DNA of 64,000 bases from Phycisphaerales bacterium UBA7800 (GTDB lineage: Bacteria > Planctomycetota > Phycisphaerae > Phycisphaerales > Phycisphaeraceae), in NCBI GenBank assembly GCA_002480565.1, contig DLCK01000032.1:27760-91759 (forward strand). The letters are read 5' to 3'. The position numbers were made by a program, and so were the translations under genes. Position 1 is the first letter of the stretch. Each line of letters starts with the position of its first letter. Under the pieces are notes generated by a model. That model was not told where the DNA came from. It worked only from the letters and a program-made list of their open reading frames with translations, and searched no databases. Shown in pieces: positions 23,015 through 33,116 of this stretch.

Positions 23015-25927
23015 TCATGCATCAACCGTCTGCAACACGAATCCTCTTAATGCACGACGCACCAGCAAACGTTCGTCAGATTGCGCGAGAGTCTGCAACT
23101 GCTCGGGCAAATTCAAGCCAAGCTTCATGCACAAGCGACCTTTGAGCAAAGCCAACCGCCAACTGTGATCTTCAACGGTGTTCTTCCCTGGCCAATGTCC
23201 GGGGGTGGGGTCGGGCAGTTGCATATGTCGCAACGCCATATCCGCCAACCCGCTGTGAATCGGCTGTGGGTGGACAACTTGATTGGACACTTGATCCAAA
23301 TCTATCTGCTGGACAATCTCTACAGCTTTTTGCGTATCGGTAATGCGTTGATCGGCGATAAGACGATCCAACGTGGTGAACACTGCCACCGCAGTCAACA
23401 TTGACGGCGTGTGATTGGTCACCAGTTCCAACAACGTATCCAGACACGCATCCGAGCCGCACATCCGAAGCATACTCACCGCCGACAACCAGTCCGGACA
23501 CTTGCGGGGCATGACGATTGGGTCACTTTGTGCTCTGGGTTTACTGGTATCCCCGCGTGTATCAAAGCCGTATTGTTTGGTCTTGATGGCATTGATGAAG
23601 ATGGATTCAGCTTCATTGTTGCCCCAGATTCCGACTATACCCGCAGCAAACCAACGGGCTTTTTCATTATCCGAATCACGCATAATCGACAGCACATCGG
23701 CTTGTACGGACTCACGGTTTTTCATCAGCAGCCACAGGTGTCTGCCGTATTCACCTTGTCGCAGGTCATCCAGACATTGAGCCAACAACTGGTCGTTGAC
23801 TTTCAAGTCCAATGTTTGCGTGTCAATACTGCCTGCAAAAATCGAACGCGCCCAAACGGCTTTGACCTTCGACACATCATCGACCATTGCGCCAGTTTCT
23901 TTGAGCTTGTCTTGCAACACATCCATCGGCACATCACGTAGATCCGACAAACCACTGGCAGCCAACAATGCTGCAGCATCACCAATCGCTTCACCGATCC
24001 GCTGCATGTCACGCATCATCCGTGTCGCGTGATGAGCGTCCTGAGTCAATCCCATACAACGTGCGGCAATGCCCACATTTTTCAGACCCTTGGGAAGCAA
24101 CATGCGATAAGACAACGGATGGGCAAAGGGCGTAAACCAGTTGCGCGTCATATTAATCCAGAAGACCGCTTCGTCGGACTCCATTGCGTAATCAACAAAG
24201 TGCGTATCGTGATTTGAGCCTGCATAGCCAATGGTATCGTCAAACTGACGATTGGAAATTTGGTCATCAAATGTCAGTGTGTAATCGGTATCAATCTGTC
24301 GCGTCTGACGCAGACCAATCGCAGGCGCGACCATTGTGATGCGCTGGTTATTGGTTGCTTTTTCGAGTTGATGTTGAACAATGCCCACCACCCGAGCGCG
24401 GGTCAAATCTTCACTATCGGTCGCATCACACCAGCCGGCATCGAAATTACGACCAGTGACGCGGATACGATCATCGTTGATCTCAAGACCGTAACTCACC
24501 TGCGAATAGGCGTGAGGCAGGCCATCACTTTGACGCCCGCAGCTGTAATTCGCACCAGCCAAGACACAGAGATCGCCATCACCTGTACCATCAATATAGG
24601 CTTTGGCATTGATCGCAATGGGGCCTTGCGGGGTGGCGATGAGGGCGCTGGTTACCGTTGCATTTTCGACGGTCACATCACAGAGCATGGTGCGACTCAT
24701 AAAATCAACACCTGCATCAAGCATATGGTTTTCGAGAACTGACATTTTGGCGATGGGATTGAAGGTATGAGCCGCCAAGACATTGCCATAGCTTTTCATC
24801 ATTTCGCCAACCTGTTTGTCGACTGTCTCCTGCAAACCGCCGGGGATCCCGTAGTAGTATCCGTGAATCCCGCCACCTGTACCGATACCACCTGCAAAAG
24901 TAAACGGATCGACGCAGATGACATTTGCCCCTTGTTTTCCAGCACCAATCGCTGCAAAGGCGCCACCGGTTCCAACGCCAATAACGACGACATCAGTCTC
25001 TAAAGTTTTGACGGGTGTGGGTGATGTGACAGGTTGATCCAACTGTGATGCATTCACATCTGCACATGGTAAATCACCAAGTGTCGCAGCCGCTTTGACA
25101 CCTAATTCAAATCGATCCGCCAAGGTCTTGATTGCAACACGCGCGGCACTTGGTACAGCAACTGCAACGTTGCCAAACGCTTTTACCGGAGATGAACTGG
25201 CATCATAAATTGGATAAGGATCAACACTGTTGTGTGACAGGTATGCTTGCTGCGTGTTGGCATCCAATTCACTGATACATCGCAGCGTGGCCTGACGGGT
25301 AGTCTCACCGTCATTGACTTTGCAAGTGACAAAACGTTGTGTCGGCCAAACGGTCTGGGGCAACGATGAGTCGGCCCAGTCCAGTTTTTGTAAGTAGAGA
25401 TAAAGTTCCTCACTCACAGGCTTGGCAAGCTGCGGTGACTGACCGGCAAGGTGCAACAAAGTCGCCGTGTCGGTGGCATCAATGAACTGCTTGGCGACAA
25501 TCCGTTTCATGCCGTTCTTGGTGGCAACAATCATCGAAGTGATTAATCCGCCAGACTGCTCAACGGCAACCGGATGAGCGTAGTACAACGGTCGCACAGA
25601 CGATTCTTGAATCATGCACGTCGCGGACACCTCTGCCATCGCCCCATCAAAAAAGTTGGCATCCGCCCCACCACGTTTGGCGACATCATCAACCAGCTCA
25701 TTAAAAATCGGATGATCTGACTCACCAGCCAAGGGCACAAAACAGCGCCCTGACTCCCAGAGTAAATCAGCCATTGGTTCGACGAGCAGAACTTGCTTGC
25801 CTTGCGATTCAAGCTCTCGTGCCGCGGCGTAGCCGGCATACCCGCCACCGATAATGGCGACATCAAAAACCTGTTTATAGACACTGACAAACGGCTGAAT
25901 GTTCTGAGGCTTCCGTGAAGTGGACAT
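23015..25927 (-). CDS. Large protein with two FAD-dependent oxidoreductase modules and a HEAT-like tail
   Basis: This 970-residue protein has two separate dinucleotide-binding motifs: DVAIIGGGYAGYAAARELE near residue 23 and DVVVIGVGTGGAFAAIGAG near residue 313. The second opens a full FAD-oxidoreductase module of the kind found in planctomycete and Lentisphaerae FAD-dependent oxidoreductases (GGIGTGGGIHGYYYG, YIDGTGDGDLCVLAGA, MRDMQRIGEAIGDAAA). The first module is shorter and may not bind FAD well. After about residue 690 come helical repeats resembling HEAT units. AAGGAAA precedes the ATG. A divergent AraC gene with a ligand-sensing domain lies next to it, so it is probably inducible. Substrate is unknown; sugar or polyol oxidation is a guess. 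Confidence 0.8.
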   Translation of the reverse strand: MSTSRKPQNIQPFVSVYKQVFDVAIIGGGYAGYAAARELESQGKQVLLVEPMADLLWESGRCFVPLAGESDHPIFNELVDDVAKRGGADANFFDGAMAEVSATCMIQESSVRPLYYAHPVAVEQSGGLITSMIVATKNGMKRIVAKQFIDATDTATLLHLAGQSPQLAKPVSEELYLYLQKLDWADSSLPQTVWPTQRFVTCKVNDGETTRQATLRCISELDANTQQAYLSHNSVDPYPIYDASSSPVKAFGNVAVAVPSAARVAIKTLADRFELGVKAAATLGDLPCADVNASQLDQPVTSPTPVKTLETDVVVIGVGTGGAFAAIGAGKQGANVICVDPFTFAGGIGTGGGIHGYYYGIPGGLQETVDKQVGEMMKSYGNVLAAHTFNPIAKMSVLENHMLDAGVDFMSRTMLCDVTVENATVTSALIATPQGPIAINAKAYIDGTGDGDLCVLAGANYSCGRQSDGLPHAYSQVSYGLEINDDRIRVTGRNFDAGWCDATDSEDLTRARVVGIVQHQLEKATNNQRITMVAPAIGLRQTRQIDTDYTLTFDDQISNRQFDDTIGYAGSNHDTHFVDYAMESDEAVFWINMTRNWFTPFAHPLSYRMLLPKGLKNVGIAARCMGLTQDAHHATRMMRDMQRIGEAIGDAAALLAASGLSDLRDVPMDVLQDKLKETGAMVDDVSKVKAVWARSIFAGSIDTQTLDLKVNDQLLAQCLDDLRQGEYGRHLWLLMKNRESVQADVLSIMRDSDNEKARWFAAGIVGIWGNNEAESIFINAIKTKQYGFDTRGDTSKPRAQSDPIVMPRKCPDWLSAVSMLRMCGSDACLDTLLELVTNHTPSMLTAVAVFTTLDRLIADQRITDTQKAVEIVQQIDLDQVSNQVVHPQPIHSGLADMALRHMQLPDPTPGHWPGKNTVEDHSWRLALLKGRLCMKLGLNLPEQLQTLAQSDERLLVRRALRGFVLQTVDA

Positions 25928-26131
25928 GGCGTTTCCTTGGTTAACTGGATTTCAGATGTATCAGTGTAGCGCCTTAAAGTCAGGTTTCGATGGATAGATT
26001 GGTTGTTTATCTGGACTTATTTGTTTTTTGGCGTAAAATCATGCTATTAAACAGAAAATAGGGACTAGGAACTAGCGACCGGGGATCAGGGCAAGGCAAA
26101 GCAAGAAACGTTGCAACAGGATTCGACAATC

Positions 26132-26944
26132 ATGCCTGACAACCCAGCCACCATGGAAGTCCGCCAACTGTTACGTTCATATGAGCGGGCAACGGGATTA
26201 CTCTCATGCTTCCGGGGGAGCAGCGCGGTTTGGCATCAGCCGGAACCTGTGCATGTCGGGCGGATGGGTTTACATCTGTCGCCATTTTGCGTGCCTCAAC
26301 GTCGGGACAAGATGGCAGCATGCAAGCATGATGACGCGGATCACCTGCATACGATGTTTGGGCAAGCAAGCGAGCCGTTGGTTCGGACGTGTCATGCGGG
26401 TGCCGATGAAATCATCATCCCTGTGCATTGGCAGAATCAGTTGGTTGCCGTGGTGTTTCTGGGTCAGTTTCGACGTCGCGATGATCAGCCTGCGATGTTG
26501 CCGTTGTGGTCAGAAGCGAAGCTCAAACACGCATTGGTGTTGGCAGCTGGATTACAGAGTCAACTGCTGAGAATCTATCAAAAGCGTTTAGCCGAACAAC
26601 CCTCACCGGATGATCCGCGTTTGGCACAAGTCACCGACTGGCTTAATGCCAACCTTGCCAACGATCCATCGCTTGATGAGTTGGCGGTGATGCTTTGTGT
26701 TTCACCCACATGGGCGAGCCATCTGATTCGACAACTCGCTGGCCAATCTTATACGCAACTCAAAGACGATCTGCGACTGGCACGAGCCAAGGATCTACTC
26801 AGTGGCACGACACTTAAAATTGCTGCTATTGCGACGCATCTTGGATTGGAAGATGCCAACTATTTCAGTCGGTTCTTCAAACGCAAAGCCGGCATGACGG
26901 CAACGGCTTATCGCAAGGTGTATCAGTTGCCCCAACAGGTATGA
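26132..26944 (+). CDS. AraC family regulator with PocR-like sensor domain
   Basis: This protein of about 270 residues has an N-terminal domain resembling the PocR ligand-binding domain (Cys-rich segment FCVPQRRDKMAACKHDDAD and CHAGADEIIIPV, with GQFR after the strand) and two C-terminal helix-turn-helix motifs ending in LEDANYFSRFFKRKAG. ATG at 26132 is preferred over TTG at 26111; AGGA lies upstream. It is divergent from the double-FAD oxidoreductase gene, which is its likely target. An R3 repeat at 26209-26218 encodes part of CFRGSSAV at the start of the sensor domain. Confidence 0.82.
   Translation: MPDNPATMEVRQLLRSYERATGLLSCFRGSSAVWHQPEPVHVGRMGLHLSPFCVPQRRDKMAACKHDDADHLHTMFGQASEPLVRTCHAGADEIIIPVHWQNQLVAVVFLGQFRRRDDQPAMLPLWSEAKLKHALVLAAGLQSQLLRIYQKRLAEQPSPDDPRLAQVTDWLNANLANDPSLDELAVMLCVSPTWASHLIRQLAGQSYTQLKDDLRLARAKDLLSGTTLKIAAIATHLGLEDANYFSRFFKRKAGMTATAYRKVYQLPQQV
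26209..26218 (+). repeat. Repeat R3 inside the PocR-AraC gene
   Basis: CTTCCGGGGG in coding sequence. It is the last full 10-base copy in the window; only a four-G form occurs further right, at 39230. Confidence 0.6.
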
Positions 26945-26995
26945 TTATTTTCAAGCTATTTTGCGTCTTTAGAGCAGTTCAGATCATTAATCTCA

Positions 26996-27075
26996 CCCTC
27001 CGTCACTCCCGTGCACGCAGGAGTCCTGTGGAATTTGCAAGTGTCAACTGCATGCCACTGGATTCCCGCCTGCGG
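26996..27075. repeat. Decayed REP-like inverted repeat
   Basis: CACTCCCGTGCACGCAGGAG and, later, CTGGATTCCCGCCTGCGG resemble the two arms of the widespread element built on ATTCCCGC...GCGGGAAT. Arms are imperfect. The 79-codon open frame across it reads like translated repeat and is not called a gene. Confidence 0.5.
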
Positions 27076-27176
27076 ACTTTATGCACAAAGCGATCTTCGC
27101 CTTTCCCCGAATCCTGTTCCATATTGAATGTTAGTTTTTGGGTGATCATCTGGCCTTCAAGATTGGAAGTCGATGT

Positions 27177-27305
27177 ATGAAAAAGACACGTTTTACGCAG
27201 GAGCAGATAGCCTTCACACTTCAGCAGGCGGAAGCCGGTGTTGCCCCGGCAGAAGTCTGTCGAAAGATGAGCATCAGCGTACAGACTTTATGGGGAAGGC
27301 GCAAC
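27177..27305 (+). pseudogene. IS3-type transposase orfA remnant
   Basis: The first 43 or so codons read MKKTRFTQEQIAFTLQQAEA and continue with GVAPAEVCRKMSISVQTLW, the N-terminal helix-turn-helix of IS3-family OrfA proteins. After QTLW the similarity stops and the frame runs into AT-rich sequence; no orfB or inverted repeats are found. It is a truncated relic at the junction between the repeat-rich left part and the glycan-degradation region. Confidence 0.8.
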
Positions 27306-27453
27306 TTATTTGATCGATCCAATATCTGTGAGATTTACCGAAATTCATCTAAAATCAGCATTGTATATCAAGTCTTAATCATCGCCACCATAGTTAGCCA
27401 CTCCTTAATCTCAACAATTCACTTTATTATGTGACATCACTTTTGATTATTAC

Positions 27454-29283
27454 TTAATCCATACATCTGCACTGCGTAGATGAATGAGATATGACAGCAT
27501 CATGCACCTGCTTGGAACTTAAGCGATATGGCTTGCTGGCAGGAGCATCCAAATAATCAATGGCTGCAATTTTCCTGCAAAGTTCGTTTAATAATGCAGC
27601 CTGTAATTGTGTAAATATATTCCGATTTGATGGAAGCCCCATCAAATTATTTGTTTTGCATGAATCACTTTTCATATCTACAAGCCAATGATCTTCAGCA
27701 TGCAAATCATAAAACAATTGAATACTCCTCTGCTGAATCAACCATGTGCTGCCACCATCAATAAAATTGGGATAATGCTCATCATCAGCGGCATCACCTA
27801 CCCACCACTTATTAGTCCGCCACTTGTTGATTAGCTCGGGACGTTTGCGAATCTTCGCATTAGTCTGCACATCCAACTGAGTATACGGGTTGGCAAGAAA
27901 CCGAATCATCAAATGCTTCAGGCGAGACAACTGCATCTGACAAGCCGGATCGTCAAACCGATTGTTGCGACAAAGCGGATCATTCGCCAGTTCGTACAAC
28001 TCACCATGGGGCTGATCGACATGATGAATATATTTCCAGCCTTGATACACCACTGCGCGTCGCCAGCGTTGTTCAGAAAATACCGGTCGATCCATGGGTA
28101 GAGTATCGCCTGCAAAGACCGAAGCTAAACTTACTCCTTGTACCGCATCGGGGACAGGCAGCTCACATAAATCACAAACCGTTGAAAAAAGATCAATCGC
28201 CTCGACCGGGCTATCCACGACTGTGCCTGGGACCGAATCAGCCATCACACCTTCAGCTGGTCGCCAGATCAGTGGCACACGAATGATCGCATTGGAACAT
28301 ACACCAAGTTTCTTGTCGTATATCCCCAAATCGCCAGCATTGTCGCCGTGGTCTGCACAGAAAATAATATGCGTCTGCTCCATGACGCCTTTGTTGGTAA
28401 GCCATTCAAATAAGCGGCCTAACTCTTGGTCAATCATCTCAATGATCGTGAAATAGGTTGCAAGCAGATGACGCATATCATCATCGGGCATCGTTATTCT
28501 CGATGGACTAGCAAGGTACTGTTCAATCACCCATGCAGGCATAGCTGCTAATTGTTCAGCAGTTAAAAGTTCATCAAGTAGCACATCCTGTGACTTCAAA
28601 CGTTCGTACCATGGCGTAGGGATCGCATTTGGGAAATGCGGCCGATCATAGCTAAGCCACATGCAAAAGGGCTTATTGCGATTCCAATGTTGATTTAGAA
28701 AATCAAGGCACCTGTCCGTTGTCCAATGTTCCAAACCATGCTCTACAGGAACTCGACTCTTACCAGCTCCTCGACGCATGGGATGCATGTGTGGTGAAAC
28801 TTCATCGCCTTCGGGCATCGCCAGACATTCGGCACCATGAGCTTCTTCTGTTGGAAATGACATGCCCTGTTTAGAAAGATAATCACCATACCACAAACCC
28901 TTAGGCATGGTATGGGCCTGATCCTCCCAGAGACTGGGGGCACAATAATCCATCCCCCAGTCTCCGCGGATCGTGCCAATGTGCTGTTTGCCGACCGCGG
29001 CTGTTTGATAACCGTGCTGACGCAAATGTCGCATAAGATTGGGCATATCATCATGCTGCTTACCAACAAATCCGTATTGATGATGGGTCTTGAGATACTG
29101 CCCACTGAGATAACTAATACGTGATGGGAGACAAATTGGACTTTGTACGTAGCACTGCGTAAAGCGAACACCTGATTGTGACAACTTGTCTAAATTAGGT
29201 GTTTTGACATAAGAGTGCCCTGCAATTGACAGACAATCGGCATGCATTTGGTCAACCATAATAAACAGAACATTTTGACACAT
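27454..29283 (-). CDS. Sulfatase (formylglycine-dependent, S1 family)
   Basis: This 609-residue sulfatase has the Cys-type maturation motif SPICLPSR with Cys51 as the future formylglycine. The N-terminal metal Asp is in FIMVDQMHADCLS, and the second metal site is CADHGDNAGD near residue 310. The ATG at 29283 is preferred to a TTG at 29298 because GGAAAG lies before it and the fold starts at once. It has no signal peptide, so it would act in the cytoplasm unless exported in another way. It is the last gene of the minus-strand cluster with the three giant paralogues. It likely removes sulfate esters from a glycan fragment; a maturation enzyme must be encoded elsewhere. Confidence 0.9.
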   Translation of the reverse strand: MCQNVLFIMVDQMHADCLSIAGHSYVKTPNLDKLSQSGVRFTQCYVQSPICLPSRISYLSGQYLKTHHQYGFVGKQHDDMPNLMRHLRQHGYQTAAVGKQHIGTIRGDWGMDYCAPSLWEDQAHTMPKGLWYGDYLSKQGMSFPTEEAHGAECLAMPEGDEVSPHMHPMRRGAGKSRVPVEHGLEHWTTDRCLDFLNQHWNRNKPFCMWLSYDRPHFPNAIPTPWYERLKSQDVLLDELLTAEQLAAMPAWVIEQYLASPSRITMPDDDMRHLLATYFTIIEMIDQELGRLFEWLTNKGVMEQTHIIFCADHGDNAGDLGIYDKKLGVCSNAIIRVPLIWRPAEGVMADSVPGTVVDSPVEAIDLFSTVCDLCELPVPDAVQGVSLASVFAGDTLPMDRPVFSEQRWRRAVVYQGWKYIHHVDQPHGELYELANDPLCRNNRFDDPACQMQLSRLKHLMIRFLANPYTQLDVQTNAKIRKRPELINKWRTNKWWVGDAADDEHYPNFIDGGSTWLIQQRSIQLFYDLHAEDHWLVDMKSDSCKTNNLMGLPSNRNIFTQLQAALLNELCRKIAAIDYLDAPASKPYRLSSKQVHDAVISHSSTQCRCMD

Positions 29284-29322
29284 TTGTAAACTTTCCAAAT
29301 CAAATAAAACTAAACCACTGCA

Positions 29323-32300
29323 TTAATCTGTAGCGGTGTGAACAAGCGTGATAGATTGCCCTGCTGCAATTGTCAGTGTGGTATCTGTCCAATTCAGACC
29401 CGGCAAGGTCATCGTCTGTGAAATTAATGTGGTTATCGGCAAATCGGTCGGATTGTTAATCGATACATGCCAGCATGGTAATTCACTTCCTTGAGCGTCC
29501 TTCAAACATACAACATTGATAAATAGATCCTGCCCATTAGTATCAGCCACAATCGGTTGTCCAATGACCCAGTGGTGAGAGGGAGCCTGATTGCTATATA
29601 GCGGGAAATAGGCATAACCATCTTGGTCAACACCAAGTGAACGAAAACGGTTGGTGGCATCGCCATAACGCCCCTCACCAACAAAGCCTGTCTTCTGCCA
29701 GAGAATCGTGCTGTAACGAGGGTTTTGATCAGTCAAACGGAAGCTCAAGCACGCATCCAGATCATCAATCGGCTTGGGAATGCTCAACTCAACCGCATGA
29801 TTCGTTGGTTCTAAATCAATCAGACCTGGCAGGCTGCCAATACGTGCGCCACGTGTGATAGACAAGCTGTCTGGATTTTGAAGATACGCAACCCAGCGAA
29901 GCATTGTGGTGCTATCAGCAATCGGCATATCAATCGGCCAATAGCAAGTCCACCAATGTATTTTGTCCTGCTGGCCTGGGACAACCTGTAAACCAGCGCT
30001 GGGTAAGGATCGTGCCAATACAGTTGAATCTTCTTTGACGGTCAATTTCAATGGGTCACCATAATTAACACATAGTATTGAGTTTGATTCCGTTTCTGAA
30101 AATGCTGCAAACCACTGTCCTGTCTCTATAACTTGTGTTTTCTTTTCTGATGCGTCATAGGTTCGCCACGTTGATATATCCCGGTCTACCAAAACCGTCT
30201 GACCTTCACCAACCAGCATCTGAATGTTTCCATTCCTTTCATCTCGCCAATCATTATCTAGCAGATCTTTAGTAAGTGTCATCTGGTGTTTATATGTATT
30301 ATATTGTTCATACATCGTCACCATGGGACCGCCTTGAACTCCCATTGGTCCATAGCCCGTCGCAGTACCAGTCTGATAGCGTGACCATTGAGTATAGATC
30401 CCCGTCAAATCAACCAAAGGTGTTGGATCTATAGGGCCATAACCACGCCAGGCATTGAGTGAAACTGGAACCTGCAACATCATGCCGCTGCTGATTGACC
30501 GGCACCGCAAAACATTCTCATCACAGAAATCCAAATAGGGAGTTTGATACAGATTAAGCCCCTGCTTACCTAATTCAGCACTCCAGAATCTCGGCGTGGG
30601 ATCTGAAAAACGAAGTAATGGCCGCTGTGTAATACCGACCATGCCATCCCATGTTTCGCCATAATCTTGTACCATGGGAATATTGGAATAACGTGTCCAA
30701 CCTGGCCCCCTGAATAGTTTCATCTCCGCATCATTGACATGATCACTGCAATATACAATTGCAGCAGATCCATCATTCCAACCTCGTAATGGAAAAGAGA
30801 CAGCCTTTTTGCCATTGATGTCCTTTGCAATAACACTCATATTCCGCTGTAGGCTACCACTTAGAAACAATCGCTCATGGAATACGGTTTGACCTTGCGG
30901 CAAGTATCTTCTAAATAATTGATCACCTTCATATATTTCAATTTCCTGCAAACCAACACTGGAGGTGACACGCAAAACGGGGCCAACAATAGTACGTTCT
31001 GTGACAAATGGTTCAGCAGCATAGGAACCGGTTCGATACTTACCTTCATTCCAATGCTCAATCACAGGTCCGGAACTGACAAAGGCAAAAGGCGATGCAA
31101 ATTGCGAATTCCATCGCAAAACATCAGGCCACAATTTGTCCATATTTTTTGCTTTTGCATAGGTCATTGGCAAACCATTATCGACGGCCTGTCCCATTTT
31201 TAATGGTGAATCAACAATATGAATCGCAGCAGGCACACCGGTCATCGTACCGGCATTCGTCAACAAAAACTGGTCGGTCATATCTTCAACAAGAACACCA
31301 TCTCGGTATAGCATCAAGCCAAACATACTGAAATTCTTCAGATCATAAACCGACATTCCACCTGTTTGCATAGGCAGCGTAAAATCAAAGAAACCAGATG
31401 AATTAGCATCATTCATTCTCAAAGAGTTAATATAATCTCCCACTGCAGAAGAAATATAATCACCTGATGCGTTTTTCGGTTGAATAATCATCTCGGATCG
31501 ATCAGCAGACAAATGTGTATCAGCCACCAACACTGGATTAAAACCAAAGTGAAAAAAGCTGTTGCCAAGATTGGTTTTAATATAATAGCCCGGTATTAAC
31601 ATCAGGCTTTGCGTACTATATATTTCACATTGCTCAACAAGATCATCCAAATCCTGTGCAGTTAAATTGGTCATATCTTCAAGAAAGATCACAAAGGACA
31701 GACCCTTTTGCTGTGCCATGGCAGCATAGTCAGCAACGGACCCGGCACCGCCCGAGATTTGAGTTTGGGGCCCAACAATCCCTTTAAATAAAGTTGTTGC
31801 ACCGGGGGTCCATTGATCAGAAAATGAAAAATCAGGCTCATTAACAAGATATTTTTGATAGACAGGATGTGATTCACGTTCCAATCGCGGAAGCCATCGA
31901 TCAGCAGGAGTCGTCGCACCGCCTAACGTCTGTGACTGTAGACTTGGATCCGCTAACCACTGCCATGTGTTGGTGAGTAATTTTCCAAAATCCGAAGGAA
32001 CATTATTGAGTCCTTTATCCAACATCACACCATCGTGTATCCAAGTCGTACCCGATGACCAATGGTGCCTAGGGTGAGCATGAAAGAACGCCAAGCGACC
32101 GGGATTCAAATCACGGATAGCAAATAATGCGGGTTGACTAACGGCAGCAGGCGGAACGAGCATATCCGTATAACCCGTAAATTCAGGTACGATAGGCTGT
32201 GTTTGACTGTCAGCTGGAGCCCGCAAAACCACTGTCCAATTTTGATCCACAGAAATCGGCCCGCCGGTACACCATTGTGAATTTTGTGGGTACCAAACTC

Positions 32301-32847
32301 CATTCACACCAGTTGAAACTGGGCTTGTTTGAACATTATCCGTGTAATAAAACATAAACTTCTGGAGTAATCTTGGATGCTGAATCATTCGTCCTTCCGG
32401 CAATGACACAGATTCCATTGGTCGGGCAGCTCCCCAGTTAGCCATGAGTTTCTGGACGGTATTATGAAAAGTTGGTCTGTTGCTATGCTGAAACAGATTG
32501 ATCATTACCCCACCGCCTTGCTGGAGGAACAGTTCAATCATATCTAGCGTGTCTTGATAATTCGGACCAGTTGCCGGTCCATAACCTGGTTGATAAACAA
32601 CTTGATTTTCTTGAGGAAAATCAACCATTACCAGAACATTGTATTGTTGAAGACGCGCCCATGTCAGTTCATCGTGTTTGATCGCATCAACTATAAATCC
32701 TTGATTTAGCAACTCTGTCATATAGTCGTGATCAGCTTCTCCTGTCCAACTATCAAAAAGAATCGCGGGGGTTTGAGCGTTTGCCAATGAGATAAAAAAC
32801 AACATGATCACGGGCATTAAAATATGGACAAATTTTCTACGTTGCAT
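29323..32847 (-). CDS. Giant secreted protein, tandem paralogue 1 (GATase1-like + PHP-like)
   Basis: This 1174-residue protein has a clear signal peptide ending near ISLANA. Residues about 25-130 look like a class I glutamine-amidotransferase/ThuA-like fold (AILFDSWTGEADHDYM, LVMVDFPQEN, GGGVMINLF), without an obvious catalytic Cys. A middle segment around PQTQISGGAGSVADY and FVIFLEDMTNLTAQDL resembles a degenerate PHP domain. The C-terminal part looks like beta-sandwich. It is closely similar end to end to the gene at 33117-36665 and more distantly to that at 36682-40182. AAAGGAAAG precedes the ATG. I recognise no named family for the whole chain; a role in surface glycan handling is inferred from neighbours only. 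Confidence 0.75.
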   Translation of the reverse strand: MQRRKFVHILMPVIMLFFISLANAQTPAILFDSWTGEADHDYMTELLNQGFIVDAIKHDELTWARLQQYNVLVMVDFPQENQVVYQPGYGPATGPNYQDTLDMIELFLQQGGGVMINLFQHSNRPTFHNTVQKLMANWGAARPMESVSLPEGRMIQHPRLLQKFMFYYTDNVQTSPVSTGVNGVWYPQNSQWCTGGPISVDQNWTVVLRAPADSQTQPIVPEFTGYTDMLVPPAAVSQPALFAIRDLNPGRLAFFHAHPRHHWSSGTTWIHDGVMLDKGLNNVPSDFGKLLTNTWQWLADPSLQSQTLGGATTPADRWLPRLERESHPVYQKYLVNEPDFSFSDQWTPGATTLFKGIVGPQTQISGGAGSVADYAAMAQQKGLSFVIFLEDMTNLTAQDLDDLVEQCEIYSTQSLMLIPGYYIKTNLGNSFFHFGFNPVLVADTHLSADRSEMIIQPKNASGDYISSAVGDYINSLRMNDANSSGFFDFTLPMQTGGMSVYDLKNFSMFGLMLYRDGVLVEDMTDQFLLTNAGTMTGVPAAIHIVDSPLKMGQAVDNGLPMTYAKAKNMDKLWPDVLRWNSQFASPFAFVSSGPVIEHWNEGKYRTGSYAAEPFVTERTIVGPVLRVTSSVGLQEIEIYEGDQLFRRYLPQGQTVFHERLFLSGSLQRNMSVIAKDINGKKAVSFPLRGWNDGSAAIVYCSDHVNDAEMKLFRGPGWTRYSNIPMVQDYGETWDGMVGITQRPLLRFSDPTPRFWSAELGKQGLNLYQTPYLDFCDENVLRCRSISSGMMLQVPVSLNAWRGYGPIDPTPLVDLTGIYTQWSRYQTGTATGYGPMGVQGGPMVTMYEQYNTYKHQMTLTKDLLDNDWRDERNGNIQMLVGEGQTVLVDRDISTWRTYDASEKKTQVIETGQWFAAFSETESNSILCVNYGDPLKLTVKEDSTVLARSLPSAGLQVVPGQQDKIHWWTCYWPIDMPIADSTTMLRWVAYLQNPDSLSITRGARIGSLPGLIDLEPTNHAVELSIPKPIDDLDACLSFRLTDQNPRYSTILWQKTGFVGEGRYGDATNRFRSLGVDQDGYAYFPLYSNQAPSHHWVIGQPIVADTNGQDLFINVVCLKDAQGSELPCWHVSINNPTDLPITTLISQTMTLPGLNWTDTTLTIAAGQSITLVHTATD

Positions 32848-33116
32848 CTATCTTTCCTTTATTCTGTGAGGCTGGCGAACTAAAAAGGGATGACCCGGTA
32901 CACCGTCGATTTCATTTACCCCGTTTAAACATTGGCCTCCTTCCGTCATAGCGCATGAGATAGTAAAACGTGACTTTGTAAGCCATGCTGGTTTTATTTC
33001 AAATTACAATCATTAAAATTCGACTATAACGACGTCAATACAACTCAATAAAGGACATTAACTACTGCTAATAACCAATTACATTTCATCATTTATAACA
33101 ACCATCAGTCTGTCTT
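32848..33116. other. Intergenic gap between giant paralogues 1 and 2
   Basis: These 269 AT-rich bases hold the ribosome binding site of paralogue 1 and probably a promoter for it. No terminator, repeat or small gene is evident. Confidence 0.4.

Noticed and set aside
26941..27180. 79-codon open frame with RHSRARRSPVEF
   Set aside because: This is the typical translation of a REP-like intergenic repeat, not a gene.
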